From NCBI GenBank assembly GCA_913057785.1, contig CAJXPD010000011.1, positions 1-64,000 of the forward strand: a stretch of DNA of 64,000 bases. The letters run 5' to 3'. Below are positions 1 to 9,043 of this stretch, in pieces. Under the pieces are notes generated by a model that made no database searches, had not been told where the DNA came from, and saw nothing but the letters and a program-made list of their open reading frames with translations. The translations under genes and the position numbers were made by a program. How positions within the stretch are numbered: position 1 is the first letter of the stretch; each line of letters starts with the position of its first letter. Source of the DNA: an uncultured Lewinella sp. Lineage in GTDB: Bacteria > Bacteroidota > Bacteroidia > Chitinophagales > Saprospiraceae.

Positions 1-131
1 AGACAATAATTCCTACCCTTTAGACAATAGCCAGCGCATCTCCCCCCCTACCCCCCTAATTTTATGGACGAGAAGACACAATTATAGGTTCTTTCAGAAT
101 CTAATTTATCTACCGTCCAAAATCATTTAGT

Positions 132-3100
132 ATGAACGCTATTAAGGTATTAACCCCAATTTTACTATTCTGCTTCTGCTGGACCTTCCAGCTGGACGCA
201 CAAACCGTCAAACGCAAGTTTGTCAATCAACTAGATCAACCCATCACTGTTTATGTGGTCTCAGAAGCTACCAATGGCCAACAGACCACCAAACAAACCA
301 TAGAGGTGGATGGTCATGTTGGTTCTTTCAGATACGCCAATCTACAAGTAGGAGACTTTATTTATGCAGAAGTCAAAGGAAATCCAAACGTAAGAACCGA
401 TAGAATTTTCATGAATGGGACCAGAGGGGAGCACGAGGACATTCTTTTGAGTCCTCAAGTGCCCTTCTTTGAATTATATGGAAACCTAGGCAATAATAAT
501 CAAGCTACCAGATTTCTTGGAATCAGCTACAATCTGTTTGGCGTTGATATTACTAAATATCGTCCGAGAAGGGTCATTGATGGCTTCAGGCCTAATCAGA
601 TTTTCAAGGGTATTGGTAATCAGTTGCAGCCTTCTGCTACTAGGAGCTACTACCTACAAAAGATTGAGGGGACTATCCTTCCGGTAGGCTTCCATTACAC
701 AGGAGCTGATTCCGATCAGGACGGCTTGATGAATACCACAGAATATCATACGGAAAATGCCTTCAAGAAGGAATGGAATCTTTCCGTGGCAGCAGCAGGC
801 AAAGTAAAAGGTGTAAAGCCTAGTATTGACTTCTCGTATGGTGAAGAATTTGAAAAGACTAGCAACCAATCTTATGTATACTATATTAAGCAGCAAAAGA
901 ATAAAGATTTTCGCATTGACACTCGGTTAAATGCGGCAGAGTTTGACGACAAATTCATCCAGCGCGTAGGCCGCATCAGAACGCAAGCAGATGCAGACCA
1001 ATTCGTCCAAGATTTCGGCTCGCATTACCCTACCGCAGTAATTTACGGAGGAATGTATTCGCAGTATACCAGTGTAAGCAAAAGCGAATTCTATGAAGCA
1101 AAACGCAAAAAGCTTAACCTGAAAGTCGGCATTGAAGCTAGTAAGACCAAACCAACGACCGAAACGACTGATAAATCAGAATTCGAAGATCAGAAGACGA
1201 TTAGGCCAGGAAAGTCCAAGTCAGTTGGTGGTTCAATAGGATTTAGTCAATCAGAGTCTCAGGAAATGCGGGAAATATTGTCTAATAGCAATAGCCGATA
1301 TTATGCCATTGGCGGTTCAATAACCAACTCCGGATCTGGATGGAGTGCCTCGGGTACACAAACAGCAATTGAAGTAGAGTTGGGCGAAATTACTGACCTA
1401 ATTGATGCTAAGATCTTAAAATCTCGACTTACCCAGGCCGATCTAGATAGATATGGCATCAAGCAGAAAGTAGCTGAGGCCGTCCGAAAGCAAAAAGCTA
1501 AGCTCAAGGACTACGAAAACAGAGCGGAGCGGGCCTACGAAATGCAAGTCACTCAGATTAAGGTAACCAAGCATATTGATGATGCAGATAAGAGAGGAAA
1601 AGGCTTTATCAAAGCTAGAGTAAGTGGAAGTAATGTTGAGATTCCTCTATTCGATGTACCTAATTACACGGGCAATTTCAATAGTAATTGGGAAATACAT
1701 TTCCAAGATCCCAATGAGCGTAGTCTCGCCAATCGCACCTGGCATCCATTTTATCAACGGGCCGATGAAAACGGACGTTTTCCTACCTTGACCGTGGATT
1801 TTAGTGCCGAGATGTGGGATTCAGATCACTGTTGTGGCAATGAGTTAGCGGAGGTGAAGTGGGGACAAATCCCAACCAAGGCATTGGTTACTAATCAGCC
1901 CTATACCCACAAACTAGTCTTTAAGGACAATGATCATCTAGTTTTGCAGGATTGGGCGATTGAAGCCACGATCATGATCCGACCAGTTGATCCACGGTCG
2001 ATACCTAGAAGTTCTGCTAACAGAAGTGCCAAAACCACTGTAGTGGCAAACGTTCCTGGGTTTCAACCGCCAACCATCACGGAAAGTGCCTTTAAGAACG
2101 CAACCACAAAAGGCGGAGGCCCGGCTAAACTGGTCAAGTTCTACAACAAGGCGGGAGTGAACCTGGCGCAAGCACAGTCACTCGCTGCTCAGATGGGTGG
2201 AAAGGTGGCCACGAGCTACGAAGTACAAGCTGCTTTTGCGCAGCATAAACTAGATGTATATGCCTTCGGTATGATGGCTGACGGCCGCTTCGCAGTACCC
2301 GTCCAAAAGGATCATTCCAACTTTAAGAAAGGGCCTAATATTGGAGCCGTCGGCGGGAATCAGGGCTTCTTCTACACGGTTCCTACAACTAGCCCTAAAG
2401 CAACACCAGTAGCAACAACGACGGCTACAAAAACGACAGGGGTATCAAAAGGGAGTGATGGACCGGAATTCAAGAAGACGCCCTGGCTGGATCAGGACTT
2501 TATTAGAATTCAAAATAAATCCAATAACACCCTTTATGTCCACAATCAGTGGGAGCAAGTGTATGGTGGGCCCATCCAAGCCGATTGGTTCAGTGCACAG
2601 TGGAAATTTATTCCCTATGGCGGACTCAAATTTATAGGGAATTTCCAAAATCGCGCCAACCCTAATTTATACCTGTCTAACAATGGCGGCAAAGTGGAAA
2701 TCATAAAGGATCCTGCCAATTTACAGGATGGGAATATTCTCTGGACGATTTTGCCAGAGAAGGATGGTTGGTTATGGATTGGTAACTCAGCCGCTCCCAA
2801 TGAGTCTCTTTATATCGACAATGACCAACTTAAAGTTGGGGTGGTAAAAGGTGATCTGTCAAGTGCATTGTGGAAAGTGGAGTTTGGCCCGATATCAGGT
2901 AGCGGTATAGTTACGCCTCCGACATTCAAAGCTCCAGAACCCGTGAATGTAGCTTTAAACAAACCCACTAAACAGTCGAGTACGCATGCTGGATATTCGT
3001 CGAAGTTTGCAGTAGATGGAAATACAAAGGATCAAAAAGAAGGAGCCTACTATGCTTATGCCCATACGCAAAGAGATAGAAACCCATGGTGGGAAGTTGA

Positions 3101-3368
3101 CCTTGGCGCCAATTATAAAATTAGCCAGATCAATATTTTCAATGTATCAGAGTTTTACAACAAGCATAGAATGGAGGGCCTATATATCAATGTTTCTAAA
3201 ACACCATTTGTCAACAATTGGGACGGTGTAGGATTTGCAAGTAATGTCTTCCCCAACACAGCAGGAGAGTATAAAGGCAATGCCACGGGAAGATATGTCA
3301 GAATTTACCTTGGCAAAAAAGAAAGCCTGAATGTAAGTGAAGTACAAGTTATGGGAATACCTGAATAA
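132..3368 (+). CDS. Secreted MACPF-domain pore-forming protein with lectin-like C-terminal modules
   Basis: Likely an exported pore-forming protein of the MACPF/CDC superfamily that recognises surfaces through carbohydrate-binding modules. A signal peptide ends near residue 23 (LDAQ). Residues about 190-420 form the MACPF region; the family signature appears as FGSHY at 295-299, followed by GG repeats and Ser/Gly-rich strands typical of the membrane-inserting part. A DxDxDG calcium-loop-like motif lies at about 193-199. Residues 490-615 look C2-like (WDSDHCCGNEL). Residues 665-750 resemble a Link or C-type-lectin-like fold without cysteines. Residues 788-918 resemble a beta-trefoil, and 938-1076 are an F5/8 type C (discoidin/fucolectin) domain. 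No T9SS tail is visible. Known relatives include Bacteroidales secreted antimicrobial MACPF proteins (BSAPs). Antibacterial, predatory or host-directed use is inference. The MACPF and F5/8C calls are firm; the middle modules are tentative. Confidence 0.85.
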   Translation: MNAIKVLTPILLFCFCWTFQLDAQTVKRKFVNQLDQPITVYVVSEATNGQQTTKQTIEVDGHVGSFRYANLQVGDFIYAEVKGNPNVRTDRIFMNGTRGEHEDILLSPQVPFFELYGNLGNNNQATRFLGISYNLFGVDITKYRPRRVIDGFRPNQIFKGIGNQLQPSATRSYYLQKIEGTILPVGFHYTGADSDQDGLMNTTEYHTENAFKKEWNLSVAAAGKVKGVKPSIDFSYGEEFEKTSNQSYVYYIKQQKNKDFRIDTRLNAAEFDDKFIQRVGRIRTQADADQFVQDFGSHYPTAVIYGGMYSQYTSVSKSEFYEAKRKKLNLKVGIEASKTKPTTETTDKSEFEDQKTIRPGKSKSVGGSIGFSQSESQEMREILSNSNSRYYAIGGSITNSGSGWSASGTQTAIEVELGEITDLIDAKILKSRLTQADLDRYGIKQKVAEAVRKQKAKLKDYENRAERAYEMQVTQIKVTKHIDDADKRGKGFIKARVSGSNVEIPLFDVPNYTGNFNSNWEIHFQDPNERSLANRTWHPFYQRADENGRFPTLTVDFSAEMWDSDHCCGNELAEVKWGQIPTKALVTNQPYTHKLVFKDNDHLVLQDWAIEATIMIRPVDPRSIPRSSANRSAKTTVVANVPGFQPPTITESAFKNATTKGGGPAKLVKFYNKAGVNLAQAQSLAAQMGGKVATSYEVQAAFAQHKLDVYAFGMMADGRFAVPVQKDHSNFKKGPNIGAVGGNQGFFYTVPTTSPKATPVATTTATKTTGVSKGSDGPEFKKTPWLDQDFIRIQNKSNNTLYVHNQWEQVYGGPIQADWFSAQWKFIPYGGLKFIGNFQNRANPNLYLSNNGGKVEIIKDPANLQDGNILWTILPEKDGWLWIGNSAAPNESLYIDNDQLKVGVVKGDLSSALWKVEFGPISGSGIVTPPTFKAPEPVNVALNKPTKQSSTHAGYSSKFAVDGNTKDQKEGAYYAYAHTQRDRNPWWEVDLGANYKISQINIFNVSEFYNKHRMEGLYINVSKTPFVNNWDGVGFASNVFPNTAGEYKGNATGRYVRIYLGKKESLNVSEVQVMGIPE

Positions 3369-3454
3369 CCAAGGGAAAATAATTTCGAATCTAGGGGTTC
3401 CAGCATATTCAAAATGAATTGAACCTTGATCAATACAACACAATAAAATTGACA

Positions 3455-3486
3455 CACTGAGGCGGTGAGTACTTCCTGCCTCAGTG
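3455..3486 (+). terminator. Hairpin downstream of the MACPF gene
   Basis: A perfect 9-bp inverted repeat (CACTGAGGC / GCCTCAGTG) with a 14-nt loop lies 87 bp after the MACPF stop and just before the lipoprotein gene. It lacks a strong T-run, so it could be a weak terminator or an mRNA-stabilising or attenuating hairpin between two co-oriented genes. Confidence 0.45.
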
Positions 3487-3519
3487 TTCACTCCCCCTCT
3501 TACTTCTTAATTTAAAAAA

Positions 3520-4173
3520 ATGAAATCCAAGCAAATTTATTCAGCCTTCTTCCTAGCATGTATCCTAGGACTTTTTAGCTGTACGGAAATGACCTTTGAG
3601 GAAGGTCTACTCAAGCCGACAACAGACACTGAACTGGAAGTCAGCGTCTTCAACGATGAGGGCATGATCGTGGAAACGACATCTTTCACTGCACCTAAAG
3701 GTACCCCCAGCTCCAGTATTGAAAGTAGAGGTAACAAAAACCAGATAGCGACAGGAGACTATCAAACCATTTCTGGTAATGAATACCTATTTAGTGCCAT
3801 TGAAAATAAAGGTGGGGTACATGGTGAATGGGATATTAAGGCGATCTGGGGTAGTTATAAATTAGAGACGATTTGTGTTTCTACCAATGAAGAAGATGGA
3901 ACGGCTATGGTAGCAGGAATAGTTACTGAAGTTTTTGCCCCTGGCATCCTAGAATTGGATTATATCGTATTTTTCAGGGTGAAGGATAATGGGGAAGGAG
4001 CTAATAGTGCTCCCGATCAAACCTCCCGGTTACTTGTCTTTTTTAGAAATTATCGCCAGAACTATGGTACTCTAGAAAATTTCCTAGCGAATATAAATTG
4101 TGCTAATCCTTCCTATGTGGCAAATATTCTAGGGCCCTATGAAGACAGGATTGGACAGATTCAGGTGAAATAG
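3520..4173 (+). CDS. Small exported lipoprotein of unknown function
   Basis: A 217-residue lipoprotein: a hydrophobic signal ends in a lipobox with Cys21 (LFSC), followed by T-E-M. The acidic residues soon after the cysteine would suit surface export in Bacteroidota, but this is not proof. The body is beta-rich and acidic with a few cysteines (around residues 110 and 190). I do not recognise a family. It follows the MACPF gene in the same direction with about 150 bp between them and ends in a strong hairpin, so the two may be co-expressed. A role as an accessory or self-protection protein for the MACPF protein is possible, because secreted toxins are often paired with envelope lipoproteins, but nothing in the sequence proves it. 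Confidence 0.65.
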   Translation: MKSKQIYSAFFLACILGLFSCTEMTFEEGLLKPTTDTELEVSVFNDEGMIVETTSFTAPKGTPSSSIESRGNKNQIATGDYQTISGNEYLFSAIENKGGVHGEWDIKAIWGSYKLETICVSTNEEDGTAMVAGIVTEVFAPGILELDYIVFFRVKDNGEGANSAPDQTSRLLVFFRNYRQNYGTLENFLANINCANPSYVANILGPYEDRIGQIQVK

Positions 4174-4186
4174 AGTGTCCATATAC

Positions 4187-4212
4187 CCAGGCGGTGAACC
4201 TTCACCGCCTGG
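4187..4212 (+). terminator. Strong 12-bp hairpin terminator after the lipoprotein gene
   Basis: A perfect 12-bp inverted repeat with a 2-nt loop (arms CCAGGCGGTGAA / TTCACCGCCTGG) begins 13 bp after the stop codon and is followed by a short T-rich stretch. This is a good factor-independent terminator candidate for the MACPF-lipoprotein unit. Confidence 0.7.
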
Positions 4213-4245
4213 ATGTCCTTTTAGGATTTAGGAAAATAACAATCT

Positions 4246-4369
4246 CATACTACTGGACATTCGGAAGACAGAAACCGGAAGACAGACACTATGTTCACCA
4301 TAAAGCCTAGGATTAGGATTTCTCGCAGCGAAGCGGTCCGGTCTCTTACCTCTGATGTCTAGTAGTATG
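4246..4369. repeat. Short inverted-repeat element, MITE-like or palindromic intergenic repeat
   Basis: Arms of 15 bp at 4246-4260 and 4355-4369 (CATACTACTGGACAT against ATGTCTAGTAGTATG) are inverted copies with one mismatch, enclosing 94 bp. Inside are two direct copies of CGGAAGACAGA (4262-4272, 4276-4286) and a GCAGCGAAGC stretch. The element fills most of the 326-bp gap between the lipoprotein terminator and the TonB receptor gene. There is no coding capacity. It may be a small non-autonomous mobile element or a REP-like palindromic repeat. Confidence 0.45.
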
Positions 4370-4499
4370 CAATAGCCTACCAATCTAGTTTGATCTTTTT
4401 TATGCTGCGTCTAAAAAAGCCCTACTTAAGAAGCATGACTATAGATACTCCTGCTTTCAGGTGAAAATCTACACTGACCTAATTAACCTAGCCATTGAT

Positions 4500-6464
4500 A
4501 TGAAAACTTCATTATTCACCGCCGGATTAATGCTGGTTCTGACGTTCTCATTGAACGCTCAATTACCAGAATCCATGCTAAATCCGGTTGACACCGTCCT
4601 AAATAGTCTAGAGCAATCTCTAACAAAATATGAAGAGAGCCTTGATATCGCCGCCTCAAAGAACATAATAACTGCTAAAGAAATCCAGGATCGAGGCTAT
4701 GATAATCTGGATGAACTGATCAATTCAGTCCAAGGCATGTATCTCACCCATGAATGGACAACCTCTCAGATAGGGCTTCGAGGTGTTAGCCCAAGTGAAC
4801 TGAATAATCAGCGGGTATTGATTTTGATGGATAATATCCCCTTGAACAATCCCATGACTGGACAGGCCCCTTCGGGTATTGAGTTGCGAGGCATCCCCAT
4901 GGAGCAAATTGAAAGTGTTACGATCATTCGTTCTCCAATGGCTATTCTATATGGGAATAATGCTATGAATGGTGTGATCAGGATAAAAACTAAAAAGCCG
5001 AAAAAAGGCATTGGAATAGTAGTAGATGGGGGCAGTTATGGAAAATATGACGTCGGCTTATCCATTGGTCAAACCTGGAAGAACACCTCTTTTTCTTTAT
5101 CCACCAGGCTGGGCTCCGTTTTGGGTCAGGATATTTACATTCCTGAATACAATGCTGCGATTCCGAATGGCGATCAAATGAATTATGAGGGGCTACAACT
5201 ACAATTGAATCAAGGGAACTTCTCTTTGAAAGGGAATTATTTCCAAAGAGAGGGCGCTATTGTTTTTGCCCATGATCCAGTACTTGCGCCTGACAGCATT
5301 TCAGAAGCTTATTTTGAAGGAGGTACTTATTTTGAACGTAAGCTGTTTGCGGATATCAGCTATGATGGCCCTATTGCAGCCAACCAATCCATTCACGCCC
5401 GTCTATTTCTGAATTATGATCAAAATGAACGGCAACTGGAGTACGTTTGGGGTTTAGGAGATATTCTAGAAAAAAACAGAACACTGCAAAATATCTGGAC
5501 CGGGATAGAATATCAACATCTGTTTACATTTCAGCCCGATCATCAGTTGTTGTTAGGGACCGAGTTTTGGCATATCCCGGTTTCAAACTATACCTCAACT
5601 GAGTTGAATGGGCCAGACACCAATCTTGATTTCAGGTATTGGACATTCGGCCTCTTCGTACATGACAGTTATCAATTTAAGAACGGATTTGCCATCAATG
5701 GTGGGCTTCGAGCAGATATTAATTCATTTACAGATCCCGCTTTTTCTCCACAGGTCGCCCTGCTTTACAACCCAACGGAAAAGACTACTTTGCGTGCCGG
5801 ATACAGTCGTGGATATCGATTACCTAGTATCCTAGAAACGGATGTCATTCAGGAATTTCAGCCCTTGCCCAACCCGGATTTAGTTCCTGAGATTTCCAAC
5901 AGCCTGGAACTGGCCTGGAAACAACAATTGGGCAAGAACCTAAACATGGATATGGTCTTATATTATCAGCAATTGGACAATCTGATTCTAAATAGTCTGA
6001 CCATGTTCCAAAGTGATAACACGGATGCTTTAGAAGCTATGGGCTTAGAAGCCGGATTGTCTGTTGATTTGCCGCAAGGCTTCCAAACCTATATGTATTA
6101 CAACTTCCCATTTGACACTGATCGGAAAGTCAACATGCCTTCTCCCCTGTGCAAATTTGGTGTGACCGTTCCCTTCCTGAAACACTTTACCGTTTTTGCC
6201 GAAGGACAATATGAAGGAAGTCGCTACACCTGGGATGGGACCTATACATTGCCCTACTTCCTAATGAATTCGAATCTAAGGTTTAGTCCGAAAATAGATC
6301 CTTCAAAGAAAAAGGCTAGCTGGTTGAATCAATCCAGTATCTCATTCCGGGTTTACAATCTATTTGATCAATTCTATCAACATCCTTCCAGACAAGAATT
6401 GCAAACCAGGTTTATGGGACAAAATGGTCGCACCTGGCAAACGAAACTAGTCTTGCAGTTTTAG
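4500..6464 (+). CDS. TonB-dependent outer-membrane receptor (BtuB/siderophore-like)
   Basis: An outer-membrane active transporter for a chelate, cobalamin or similar ligand. The frame is open from a GTG at 4461, but the ATG at 4500 gives a clean signal peptide (cleavage near LNA-Q), so 4500 is used. The plug domain spans about residues 40-170 with typical wording (ITAKEIQDRGYDNLDELI, QIGLRGVSP, VLILMDNIPLN, ILYGNNAMNGVI). The rest is a 22-strand-type barrel ending in an aromatic residue (VLQF). Unlike the receptor at 54638 it has no carboxypeptidase-like N-terminal domain and no SusD partner, which favours a metal-chelate or vitamin substrate over glycans. The following OmpA gene is 56 bp downstream and probably co-transcribed. 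The ligand cannot be told from the sequence. Confidence 0.88.
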   Translation: MKTSLFTAGLMLVLTFSLNAQLPESMLNPVDTVLNSLEQSLTKYEESLDIAASKNIITAKEIQDRGYDNLDELINSVQGMYLTHEWTTSQIGLRGVSPSELNNQRVLILMDNIPLNNPMTGQAPSGIELRGIPMEQIESVTIIRSPMAILYGNNAMNGVIRIKTKKPKKGIGIVVDGGSYGKYDVGLSIGQTWKNTSFSLSTRLGSVLGQDIYIPEYNAAIPNGDQMNYEGLQLQLNQGNFSLKGNYFQREGAIVFAHDPVLAPDSISEAYFEGGTYFERKLFADISYDGPIAANQSIHARLFLNYDQNERQLEYVWGLGDILEKNRTLQNIWTGIEYQHLFTFQPDHQLLLGTEFWHIPVSNYTSTELNGPDTNLDFRYWTFGLFVHDSYQFKNGFAINGGLRADINSFTDPAFSPQVALLYNPTEKTTLRAGYSRGYRLPSILETDVIQEFQPLPNPDLVPEISNSLELAWKQQLGKNLNMDMVLYYQQLDNLILNSLTMFQSDNTDALEAMGLEAGLSVDLPQGFQTYMYYNFPFDTDRKVNMPSPLCKFGVTVPFLKHFTVFAEGQYEGSRYTWDGTYTLPYFLMNSNLRFSPKIDPSKKKASWLNQSSISFRVYNLFDQFYQHPSRQELQTRFMGQNGRTWQTKLVLQF

Positions 6465-6519
6465 GCATACTCATACATTAAACCATTCTAATAAACTATC
6501 ACTGGCTTAATTTATTCTT

Positions 6520-7860
6520 ATGAGAAGGCTTATCCTTATCCTAGTTTGTAGTTTTCTTTGGTTCCACACTTTTACACAAACAGCTAATCCACCAAGTGGA
6601 TGGACCATCGGAAGTGAAAAAGGCTATGCACAAATTGACGGCGAAGTACATGCGGCCAACGGTTTTGGCTTTAGCTTTTATGGTGATCGATCTATTACGA
6701 ACTTTCTATCTGTACGCCTATCCGTAGGAATGGGTGAGATGCGAGGTTTGGATCGTACAACAAGTAGGAATTGGTTGAATCACCCTGTCTGGAATGGGTC
6801 CGTAGATCCTAGGATCAACTATATCGAGGCAAACTCCAATGCGATATATGCCAACTATAAGACGGATTATCAGGAAGCCAGTTTGCAGGCTGTCTTTACG
6901 TTCACACAGCTTCCCGTGTTTAAAAACCGTAGTTCCTTTGATGGATTTCTTTTAGCGGGCATCGGTGGAATGCAGTACACGACCATGATCGATGCGATTG
7001 ATCAAAACGATCAACTCTATGACTTTGCGCAAATAGAGACGATGCCTGCCGCTAGAGCAGCCGAAACGCTCGCCAATTTAAACACTATAGCAGATGGGCA
7101 CTACGAAACTCAAAGTACGCCCCGGGCTCAGTTTACGCCGCTCTATCAAATTGGCGCAGGTTTGAAATGGCGCATAAGAAGGAGTGTTGCACTTTCTCTT
7201 AGTCATCGGGTAGGCCTATCAGCTACGGACGACTTGGATTCTTATCGGTGGGATCAAGACAATACCGTAAACGGCATCAATGATATCCATCACTTTTCGA
7301 CCATCGGCCTGAGTTACACTTTTGCTAAAAAGGCGAAACCACAATTGGTACAAATCCCACTACCTGTTCTTCCCTCAGAGCCAGAACCTGCACCAGTACC
7401 AGTGTCTAATCTGGAACCGCTGATAGAGCCAATCCTAATACCTCCGCCAGCGCCCGTGCCCCTTGCAGTAGTAGAACCAGAAGTAGAAGTTGTAGCCTTG
7501 ACCCTAGCTGAAAAAGAGGTGGTTACAAGGGCATTTGAGAACACAGAATTCGAAACAGATAAAGCAATCATCCGGCCTATATCATTTCATTCCCTAAATG
7601 AATTGGCAACCCTATTATCGGAGCATCCCAACTGGAAACTTAGAATTGCAGGACATACCGATAATCAAGGCGCTACCGAATGGAATTTGGATTTGTCTCA
7701 GCGAAGGGCTGAGTCCGTGAGAGCTTACTTGGCAAATCGAAAAATTGATATCAAGCGGTTTATTGTGGAGTGGTATGGGGAGGAGCAACCCATTGCTGAT
7801 AATTCAACCTCCGAAGGACGACAGCGAAATCGTAGAGTGGCTTATGAAATAGTAGAATAG
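6520..7860 (+). CDS. OmpA-family outer-membrane protein with N-terminal barrel-like domain
   Basis: A signal peptide (to about residue 20) is followed by about 250 residues of beta-rich sequence, probably an outer-membrane barrel. A proline/glutamate-rich linker runs from about 275 to 322. The C-terminal OmpA/MotB peptidoglycan-binding domain covers about 335-446, with GHTDNQG at 378-384, LSQRRAESVRAYL and a final GRQRNRRV. It should tether the outer membrane to peptidoglycan. It lies 56 bp behind the TonB receptor in the same direction. The linker repeats PxP units, consistent with an extended periplasmic spacer. The N-terminal domain is not recognised as a named family. Confidence 0.88.
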   Translation: MRRLILILVCSFLWFHTFTQTANPPSGWTIGSEKGYAQIDGEVHAANGFGFSFYGDRSITNFLSVRLSVGMGEMRGLDRTTSRNWLNHPVWNGSVDPRINYIEANSNAIYANYKTDYQEASLQAVFTFTQLPVFKNRSSFDGFLLAGIGGMQYTTMIDAIDQNDQLYDFAQIETMPAARAAETLANLNTIADGHYETQSTPRAQFTPLYQIGAGLKWRIRRSVALSLSHRVGLSATDDLDSYRWDQDNTVNGINDIHHFSTIGLSYTFAKKAKPQLVQIPLPVLPSEPEPAPVPVSNLEPLIEPILIPPPAPVPLAVVEPEVEVVALTLAEKEVVTRAFENTEFETDKAIIRPISFHSLNELATLLSEHPNWKLRIAGHTDNQGATEWNLDLSQRRAESVRAYLANRKIDIKRFIVEWYGEEQPIADNSTSEGRQRNRRVAYEIVE

Positions 7861-7969
7861 AGAATAGAGCTAGAAGTCAACTACAATTGTCAAACATGGC
7901 CAAATTCCGTTTCTTAGTGTTCAGCTTAGCCATTACTAGCCACCTGAGTATCTTTATAATCTAGAGCTT

Positions 7970-9043
7970 ATGAAATTTCTCCGATTCCAGGCAAATACAT
8001 GCTTTCTGATCTTGTTATTTCTGGCTTTGTCAATTGAGACAAGTGCACAGGAACCCAAGTCTACCCATACCTGGCTGCAAACCAGCCACGATCGGATCGA
8101 TGCCTATTCGGTAGACCTACGCATCACTGACTTTCCGCAGCGAGCCGAACGATCCTGGCTCTACTACTTTGCGCTTCAAGTCAATTTTACAGATCATGAC
8201 GAATGGTCACATGGCGGCATCCAGTGGGCAGGCGTTTCAGAGTTTGTAGATAGTGGGAACAAAGGGGTGAATTGGGGAGGCGGCTCGGATTGGGCAGGTT
8301 ATGGTGGCATCGGACGAACCAATACGCCCTACCTATGGAAAAAGAATAATTGGTACCGCTTTCGCGTGGAGCGATTGGCGGAGAAAAAAGGCGATCTCTA
8401 CCGCTGGGCTTTCTACGTCATGGACTACCCAACTCAGCAGGAGCTTTACGCCGGAACCGTTAACACTAAATCTAAGTACATCAAGGATGCCGTGGTATGG
8501 ATGGAAACGGGCTACGGGGTGGTTTGTGATACAGATAAGGCTCGCATAGAATGGAGAAATCCGAAATATCGAATCGCTGGTAAAGCAGGAGATTTATATC
8601 CGACCGCAGGAACGGTATCCTACAATGGCACCTGTACGGGCCCATATAGCACGGAGCAAAAACTAATTTCTAATTCACCGCTGACTTGGTCCCAGGAAAC
8701 CAAAGCCCAGCGTACGCAAGCGGCAGGGGTACAGCTGTTCTCAGGGGAAACGGTTTCTCCTATCCCCACTGTTCCGATAAACGGCAAGAATGTATCATCG
8801 GTAAGTTTCCCTGGTGGAGTCTTCCAGCAGCAAGGTAAGACGAAGAAATGGATAGAAACAGGTTCAGACGGAGAAGCACGATTTCAATTTAGGGAAATTG
8901 GGAGAGATGAATGGTCGGTCTACCTATGTGATCGTTCTAGAAAAATCTGGATTGCCCTGGATCTCTGGACTAAAAAAGTCAAGTACAAGGCTTCACGAAG
9001 AGCTAGCTATAGCGATCTCTATGATATTCATAGTATGAATTAG
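7970..9043 (+). CDS. Secreted protein of unknown function with conserved Trp-rich C-terminal module
   Basis: A signal peptide ends near residue 27 (TSAQ). Residues 30-200 are rich in Trp, Tyr and Gly (HGGIQWAG, NWGGGSDW, WYRFRVERL) and recall DUF3472-like or lectin-like beta-sandwich proteins, but I cannot assign it firmly. A linker precedes a compact module at about 280-340 with the ordered signature VFQQQGKTKKWIE, FREIGRDEWSVYL, DRSRKIWIALDLW. As I recall, this layout recurs at the end of varied Bacteroidota secreted proteins, where it may be a binding unit. There are three scattered cysteines and no T9SS tail. Its stop codon overlaps that of the convergent response-regulator gene (TTAG). 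Function unknown. Confidence 0.7.
   Translation: MKFLRFQANTCFLILLFLALSIETSAQEPKSTHTWLQTSHDRIDAYSVDLRITDFPQRAERSWLYYFALQVNFTDHDEWSHGGIQWAGVSEFVDSGNKGVNWGGGSDWAGYGGIGRTNTPYLWKKNNWYRFRVERLAEKKGDLYRWAFYVMDYPTQQELYAGTVNTKSKYIKDAVVWMETGYGVVCDTDKARIEWRNPKYRIAGKAGDLYPTAGTVSYNGTCTGPYSTEQKLISNSPLTWSQETKAQRTQAAGVQLFSGETVSPIPTVPINGKNVSSVSFPGGVFQQQGKTKKWIETGSDGEARFQFREIGRDEWSVYLCDRSRKIWIALDLWTKKVKYKASRRASYSDLYDIHSMN

Noticed and set aside
1-131. Riboswitch or RNA gene at the left edge
   Set aside because: The poly-C stretch and AT-rich leader show no convincing paired structure.
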